DNA of 64,000 bases, taken from NCBI GenBank assembly GCA_949841355.1, contig CATKZP010000014.1:22616-86615 (forward strand), written 5' to 3'. Position numbers and translations under genes: made by a program. The stretch is from an uncultured Oscillospiraceae bacterium (GTDB taxonomy: Bacteria; Bacillota; Clostridia; Oscillospirales; Oscillospiraceae). Positions 60,022 through 64,000 of the stretch are shown in pieces (within the stretch, counting starts at the first letter, position 1; each line of letters opens with the position of its first letter). The notes under the pieces were generated by a model. The model searched no databases and was not told the DNA's origin. It saw only the letters and a program-made list of their open reading frames with translations.

Positions 60022-61386
60022 ATGGCCAAAGCTAAGTCCTTGTTTTACTGCACGGATTGCGGAAATGAGACACTGAAATGGCAGGGGAAGTGCCCTGCCT
60101 GCGGGGCATGGAATACCATTGTGGAGCAGCCAGCCAAGGACGTGAAGAAAAAGGCGGCAGCTACCGCCTCCGCCGGAATGGGGCTACGCCATCCCAGGCC
60201 CATGGCCGAAGTGGAGGCAGTGGATGAGCTGCGCTTCAACACCGGTATGAACGAGCTGGACCGAGTGCTGGGCGGCGGCGCGGTAAAAGGGTCCCTGGTG
60301 TTGGTGGGCGGTGCGCCGGGCATTGGGAAATCCACGCTGATGCTGCAAATTTGTGACAATCTGTGCCGGTTTTCCGACGTTTTATATGTATCAGGCGAGG
60401 AATCAGAGCGGCAGATTAAGCTGCGCGCCCAGCGGCTTGGGATACGAGAGGAGGGGTTGTACCTCTATTCCGAGACGAATTTGGACGATATCGTGGCTGC
60501 GGTCCAGGAAAAAAAGCCAGATATTCTCATCGTAGACTCCATCCAAACGATTTATAACGGCGACTCCAATTCTTCACCAGGCAGTGTGGCCCAGGTGAAG
60601 GAGTGTACCATGGCGCTGATGCATCTGGCCAAGGGAATGGGGGTTACAGTGTTTGTGGTGGGCCATATCAACAAGGAAGGCTCTTTGGCCGGCCCGAAGG
60701 TGCTGGAGCATATGGTGGACTGCGTACTCCATTTTGAGGGGGAGGAACACAACTCCTATCGCATTTTGCGGGCGGCCAAGAATCGCTTTGGCGCCACCAA
60801 CGAGATCGGTGTGTTCGAGATGGGGGACCAAGGGCTGGTGGAGGTGCCTAATCCGTCGGAGGCGATGTTGTCCGGGCGGCCGGAAAATATGCCGGGTTCC
60901 TGCGTCACCTGCGTGATGGAGGGAGTGCGGCCGGTGTTGGCGGAGGTGCAGGCCCTGCTGTCCCCATCGGCGTACGGCAATTCCCGGCGCACCAGCAACG
61001 GTTTTGACTATAACCGGGCCTTGATGATGCTGGCGGTGCTGGAAAAGCGGGGCGGGCTTGTGCTGTCGAATTGCGATTTTTATGTCAATGTTATAGGTGG
61101 GCTGATGCTGGACGAGCCCGCCGCTGATCTGGCCCTTATTGTGGCGCTGGTGTCCAGTTCCCGGGACAAGCCCGTGCCATTTGACTTAGCGGCCATCGGG
61201 GAGGTGGGGCTTACCGGAGAATTGCGGTCGGTAAACGCCGTCAACCAACGCCTTAGTGAGGTGCGGCGGCTGGGATTTACTAAGTGCCTGGTCCCGATGA
61301 GGAGCAGCGGAAAGCTCATAGCGCCTGCCGGATTAGACTTGATTCGGGTTGGAAATATCCGTGAGGCCATCGCAGTGCTGATTTGA
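60022..61386 (+). CDS. radA: DNA repair protein RadA
   Basis: 454 residues. RecA-like ATPase helping branch migration in recombination. Zinc finger Cys10, Cys13, Cys24, Cys27; Walker A GGAPGIGKST near 97-106; Walker B IDSIQT; the RadA-specific motif KNRFGATNE near 253; C-terminal Lon-like domain with DKPVPFDLAAIGEVGLTGELR. ATG 60022 follows ggggaggggaatgac. Its last 54 bases overlap a small antisense gene at 61333-61512. Confidence 0.97.
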   Translation: MAKAKSLFYCTDCGNETLKWQGKCPACGAWNTIVEQPAKDVKKKAAATASAGMGLRHPRPMAEVEAVDELRFNTGMNELDRVLGGGAVKGSLVLVGGAPGIGKSTLMLQICDNLCRFSDVLYVSGEESERQIKLRAQRLGIREEGLYLYSETNLDDIVAAVQEKKPDILIVDSIQTIYNGDSNSSPGSVAQVKECTMALMHLAKGMGVTVFVVGHINKEGSLAGPKVLEHMVDCVLHFEGEEHNSYRILRAAKNRFGATNEIGVFEMGDQGLVEVPNPSEAMLSGRPENMPGSCVTCVMEGVRPVLAEVQALLSPSAYGNSRRTSNGFDYNRALMMLAVLEKRGGLVLSNCDFYVNVIGGLMLDEPAADLALIVALVSSSRDKPVPFDLAAIGEVGLTGELRSVNAVNQRLSEVRRLGFTKCLVPMRSSGKLIAPAGLDLIRVGNIREAIAVLI

Positions 61387-61512
61387 CAGTTTGGGCGTGA
61401 AATTGAGACAGGCATCGTTGGGAACGGCCTGTCCAACAGATTGGGCTTGAGAGAGGGTACATAAACCCTCGTCTTGAAATTTGCAGTTCTGTGTGCATGG
61501 AATAAAGCTCAT
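61333..61512 (-). CDS. Small cysteine-rich protein, antisense to the radA end
   Basis: 59 residues from the ATG at 61512 (MSFIPCTQNCKFQDEGLCTL), 8 bases after aggtgattgat. CTQNCKFQDEGLCTL then ACLNF resembles short Cys-rich proteins that are common in Clostridia and often misannotated as hydroxymyristoyl-ACP dehydratase; five cysteines could bind a metal. Its 3' end runs 54 bases into radA on the opposite strand. A promoter was not found. It is short and unproven, but the ribosome-binding site and family-like pattern support it. Confidence 0.65.
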   Translation of the reverse strand: MSFIPCTQNCKFQDEGLCTLSQAQSVGQAVPNDACLNFTPKLSNQHCDGLTDISNPNQV

Positions 61513-61819
61513 ATCAATCACCTGAAAGCAGCGAAATTCAAAAAAGATGCTGGTCTCCACACGTCCAACTCAACAAAATAGAAGTATGCTGGAATTATGA
61601 TATGCAAAAGCAGGGGAGGCTATCCCCTGCTTTTTATTGCATGTGTTCCTGATTGCAAGCAGGTGTCCCCTAATTTAGCGGTGCTGACATAAACTACTGA
61701 ATGCACAAGATTTTGTCTTCAGTTACTAAGATATCGTGACTTCGGCGGCGCAGAGTGAAAATTTCCCGCAAGATGGCGGTTTAGAATAGAATCAGAATCA
61801 TTGAGAGGAGAAATCGACG
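61513..61819. other. Intergenic region between the Cys-rich gene and the membrane-protein gene
   Basis: Holds a stable hairpin (61607-61639) near the middle and AT-rich sequence. The right part carries the ribosome-binding site of the next gene (gagaggag, from about 61803). No further gene or clear promoter seen. Confidence 0.5.
61607..61639. terminator. Terminator hairpin, probably bidirectional
   Basis: AAAGCAGGGGA and TCCCCTGCTTT arms around a five-base loop; TTTTTATT follows on the plus strand and TTTTGCAT on the minus strand. Confidence 0.8.
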
Positions 61820-62380
61820 ATGAAAAAGACTAATTTTTCCTATCTGGCTGTCTGGGCAGGCATTCCCGCAGCGGTGGCCGCAGTGCTGGCAATCTTGGCG
61901 TTCGCAGTTTTTATGGGTAATAAGGCTGCATTTGTTGCCTGCATATTTGTAGCAGTGGGCATTATTGTGGCCATCCCCATGCGGCTGGAGAGCAAGATGA
62001 AGAAATTGGCTGCCGCAATGGAGCCTGATTTCAAGGCTCAGAGCTTTACGTATCAGTACAAATTTGAGGCTGACAACGCAGTCTATTACATTGATGAGGG
62101 AGGAAAAATGGGTGTCGTGTACCGTGGCAATCCCACCGAGCTGCAATTTGTGGACTTGAGGAAGGTGACTGATGTAGGAACCAACAATGGCAAGTTCGGC
62201 ATGGCAACTTCCCGGGTGAGCTGCGAGTTCCGGTTGGACGGCAAAAAGGTACGTATCACCACGCTCCAAGTGAGCCGGGGCACGCTGTCAATGAAAGATA
62301 AGCGAGTACTGGAAGCTATTGCAAAAGCAGATCAGCTGTGCGCTCTGCTGAACGCAGCTAAGGCAAACGCCAGTCATTGA
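61820..62380 (+). CDS. Membrane protein of unknown function with a PH-like soluble part
   Basis: 186 residues. Two hydrophobic helices at about 8-30 and 36-53 (LAVWAGIPAAVAAVLAILAF, then AAFVACIFVAVGIIVAIPM), followed by a basic soluble domain with alternating strands (AVYYIDEGGKMGVVYRG, LQFVDLRKV, RVSCEFRLDGKKVRIT) reminiscent of bacterial PH-like domains. No catalytic motif. ATG 61820 lies behind gagaggagaaatcgacg. Not recognised beyond this. Confidence 0.65.
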   Translation: MKKTNFSYLAVWAGIPAAVAAVLAILAFAVFMGNKAAFVACIFVAVGIIVAIPMRLESKMKKLAAAMEPDFKAQSFTYQYKFEADNAVYYIDEGGKMGVVYRGNPTELQFVDLRKVTDVGTNNGKFGMATSRVSCEFRLDGKKVRITTLQVSRGTLSMKDKRVLEAIAKADQLCALLNAAKANASH

Positions 62381-62505
62381 TTGAGGAAGGGAAAAGTCAA
62401 AATGACATATTTAGCGGGATCAGACACAAGTTTGGTCCCGTTTCATATATTCCGGAAAAATTTACAGGTAGCTTTGAGGGCATATTGCATTAATTCCCGC
62501 AGAAT

Positions 62506-62534
62506 TTGATTTGTTTTTCGTTCTGTGCTATAAT
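62506..62534 (+). promoter_or_regulatory. Sigma-A promoter of the DUF3795 gene
   Basis: TTGATT (62506-62511), 17-base spacer, TATAAT (62529-62534). Confidence 0.75.
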
Positions 62535-62555
62535 GCTGAAAAAGGCAGGAGAAGG

Positions 62556-63098
62556 ATGGAACCAATGAAAGGTTTTGAACGAAAAGATCCTTATTTGTCG
62601 CTATGCGGACTAAATTGCAAGCTGTGTTCTATGGAGTTGGGAGGATACTGCGGAGGGTGCGGATTTGGCAATCAATCCTGTCCTATCGCCCGGTGCAGTA
62701 TGGAGCGCAATGGGGTGGAGCACTGTGTCCAATGCTCGGAATATCCCTGCCAGCGGTATGAAAGCATTGATATGCACGACTCTTTTATTACGCATCTGCA
62801 CCAAAAGCGGGATCTGGAAAAGCTCCGGCAAATGGGGAGCGAACGCTATGCTGCTGAGCAGATGAAGAAGCGGGATATTTTGGACCACCTACTGGCTCGG
62901 TATAACGACGGACGGAAAAAGACGCTGTTCTGCTTGGCTGTCAACCTGTTGGAGTTGGACGATTTGAAGATGATTCTGGAAGAAACAGATAAGGAGGCAG
63001 GGGAGTGGTCTGAAAAGGAACGAGCGGTATATGTGGCGAACCTGCTTCAGAAATGCGCGGACAAAAGCGATATTTTACTGAAGCTGCGAAAGAAATAG
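62556..63098 (+). CDS. DUF3795 domain-containing cysteine-rich protein
   Basis: 180 residues. The N-terminal third is rich in cysteines (CGLNCKLCSMELGGYCGGCG, SCPIARCSMERNG, HCVQCSEYPC), the DUF3795 pattern, probably a metal or iron-sulphur site; the rest is alpha-helical (LEKLRQMGSERYAAEQMKKR). The domain is frequent in anaerobes and its function is unknown. ATG 62556 lies right after aggagaagg; ATG 62565 is an alternative. It is the last intact gene of the window. Confidence 0.85.
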   Translation: MEPMKGFERKDPYLSLCGLNCKLCSMELGGYCGGCGFGNQSCPIARCSMERNGVEHCVQCSEYPCQRYESIDMHDSFITHLHQKRDLEKLRQMGSERYAAEQMKKRDILDHLLARYNDGRKKTLFCLAVNLLELDDLKMILEETDKEAGEWSEKERAVYVANLLQKCADKSDILLKLRKK

Positions 63099-63515
63099 AC
63101 CATGATTTGAGAGGCAGAACACGATGGGGAGAAAACCAGTGCCTATGCCAAGGTGTCTGCGACGGTGCTGGTGTTCACCAAAACTGGATACGGCGGCACG
63201 GAGAAAGTGCAGTTCTACGCATAGCGATACGGTTCTATGACACAAAAACCGTTAGGAAAAAAGCGGAGAAATGACGAAAACAGGTAAGAATAAAAGGGCA
63301 GTGATACATGGCGGCCAGAAAAAGTTTGCTTACAAATTCCATGACACGCTATCTATATCCACACGTTAAAAATCCGTTTTTGCTGGTATGTTTTCCCACG
63401 TTTAATAGTAATGAACTTGAAAATAAGGTAGAACAAACAGGAAATATAGTAACAGTTGCACTGAAAGGTATTCCGGAAGGAACGTCTTTTTATGTCTGAA
63501 AAGGAGAACTAAATC
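63099..63515. other. Decayed, AT-rich accessory sequence
   Basis: No intact gene. A frame from about 63126 to a stop at 63224 reads like a C-terminal fragment (YAKVSATVLVFTKTGYGG, then a short tail) with no start. A short frame at 63308-63499 has no good ribosome-binding site. An aaggagaac site just before 63516 belongs to the repA relic. Confidence 0.5.
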
Positions 63516-63838
63516 ATGGCTTCTGGAACATGTTTTGATTATTATTATGGCGGCGAAAGTGATCAATTTCCATTTTACCGCATTGCTGGTGGAACTGGAT
63601 ACCCCAAATGGCTGCGGACTGATTGAACGCGTGAAACAAGGACAAGGCCATCCTGCCAAAATCTATGTCAAACGATTGGTCTTTGGAGCAAAATCAGTAT
63701 AATTCTTCACAATATCGTTACGCCTTCTAAGCAGCAGTCAAGACTTCTGATTTTCGGAAGTCTTGGCTGCGGAAAATTCGCATTTTAGACCGCTGATTTT
63801 CCGCAGCAATCTATACTAAATAGATAGATTTGATGTAA
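63516..63838 (+). pseudogene. Broken ICE/plasmid replication initiator protein A (repA)
   Basis: ATG 63516 with aaggagaac begins MASGTCFDYYYGGESDQFPF and YRI, the start of the replication initiator A family carried by Tn1549-type conjugative elements. At about 63580-63590 the frame switches by +1 to LLVELDTPNGCGLIERVKQG and QGHPAKIYVKRL, which in intact proteins lies well over a hundred residues further on, so a large internal segment is missing. A third frame (VKTSDFRKSWLRKIRILDR) continues with stops to about 63838. Clearly nonfunctional. Family assignment is from recalled sequence patterns. Confidence 0.75.
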
Positions 63839-63879
63839 AAAAGAGCTGAGGAACGAAAAAATGGTATGGAATATTAAAA

Positions 63880-64000
63880 TGTACCCCATAAAGTGGACAC
63901 AAGACGAAAAGGAAGATTAGGAAAGTGGACACGAAAAAGGCGGGCACGTCCCCTCAAAGTGGACAGAGATACAGATAGCAATCCCAAGAAATGGACAGCT
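63880..64000 (+). mobile_element. Probable left end of an IS21-like insertion sequence (partial)
   Basis: Starts tgtaccccataaagtggacac. Four copies of a motif like AAAGTGGACA(C/G) lie at 63890, 63922, 63956 and 63989 (the last is AAATGGACAG), spaced 32-34 bases. Repeated terminal motifs near the ends are a feature of IS21-family elements. The transposase genes would lie beyond the window. The other end and any target duplication are not visible. Confidence 0.55.

Noticed and set aside
1..64000. CRISPR arrays, prophage or multigene defence systems
   Set aside because: No regularly spaced repeats other than the four 33-base motifs at the right end, no Cas or phage structural genes, and no recognisable defence cluster were seen.

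Overview
The window looks like about 64 kb of chromosome from a spore-forming, high-GC member of the Clostridia (Firmicutes), most like the Oscillospiraceae / Flavonifractor-Oscillibacter group of gut anaerobes. The evidence is gene content and order: dxs-tlyA-nadK-argR-recN; spoIIGA-sigE-sigG; PolC-type replicase; pyrH-frr-uppS-cdsA-dxr-rseP-ispG-polC; a YlmC/YmxH sporulation protein; a SpoIVFA/SpoIVFB-like pair; CwlD. A tyrosine T-box, canonical -35/-10 promoters and strong Shine-Dalgarno sites support this. The species assignment is inference; no rRNA gene is present.

Layout. 1-4715: dxs tail, tlyA, nadK, argR, recN and a Cof-type HAD phosphatase, tightly packed on the plus strand. 4721-6783: a tyrosine T-box unit (promoter, leader, GNAT acetyltransferase, tyrS, terminator). 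6796-15473: rlmA plus an unrecognised 516-residue protein, a minus-strand exonuclease/endonuclease/phosphatase-family protein, ogt, a small DUF7674-like protein, a minus-strand amidohydrolase, rarA, a DUF951 protein and hisC. 15555-18081: spoIIGA, sigE and sigG, with a candidate sigma-F promoter before sigG. 18098-20847: minus strand ylmC-like gene, rpsB and tsf, with a duplicated terminator segment behind tsf. 21015-31618: the pyrH to polC cluster, joining pyrimidine nucleotide supply, ribosome recycling, undecaprenyl and CDP-diacylglycerol synthesis, the MEP isoprenoid pathway, site-2 proteolysis and DNA replication; polC carries a parS-like ParB site near its 5' end. 31675-41027: two minus-strand genes (a small membrane protein and a P-loop kinase), then the histidine operon hisZGD-x-BHA-y-FIE and a Bax-inhibitor-1-like membrane protein. 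The extra genes x (Phd-like domain plus DUF2007) and y (FlaR-like P-loop protein) sit inside the his operon. 41030-44028: a tiny unannotated minus-strand peptide gene with its own promoter and terminator, tRNA-Gly(CCC), a methyltransferase, and a sporulation M23/M50 pair behind a sigma-E-like promoter. 44064-49571: rplS, rbgA, rnhB, yraN, an M19 dipeptidase, thrC and a metallophosphoesterase. 49584-57113: a proteostasis block (tig, clpP, clpX, lon) with engB and a FAH-family enzyme. 57137-63098: tRNA-Gln(CTG), a DUF1858 protein, a fused TrmK-Nif3 protein, cwlD, radA, a small Cys-rich protein antisense to the radA end, a membrane protein and a DUF3795 protein. 63099-64000: AT-richer decayed mobile DNA with a broken ICE-type replication initiator (repA) and what looks like one end of an IS21-like insertion sequence running off the window.

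Most of the window is core chromosome. The most unusual items are the parS-like site inside polC, the 27-codon transcription unit at 41 kb, the perfect palindrome between the divergent his and kinase promoters, the two non-his genes inside the his operon, the T-box whose terminator arm holds the ribosome-binding site, the TrmK-Nif3 fusion, the duplicated tsf terminator, and the mobile-element relics at the right edge. I saw no CRISPR array, prophage or clearly new multigene defence system. All calls come from reading the sequence; no database search was run.
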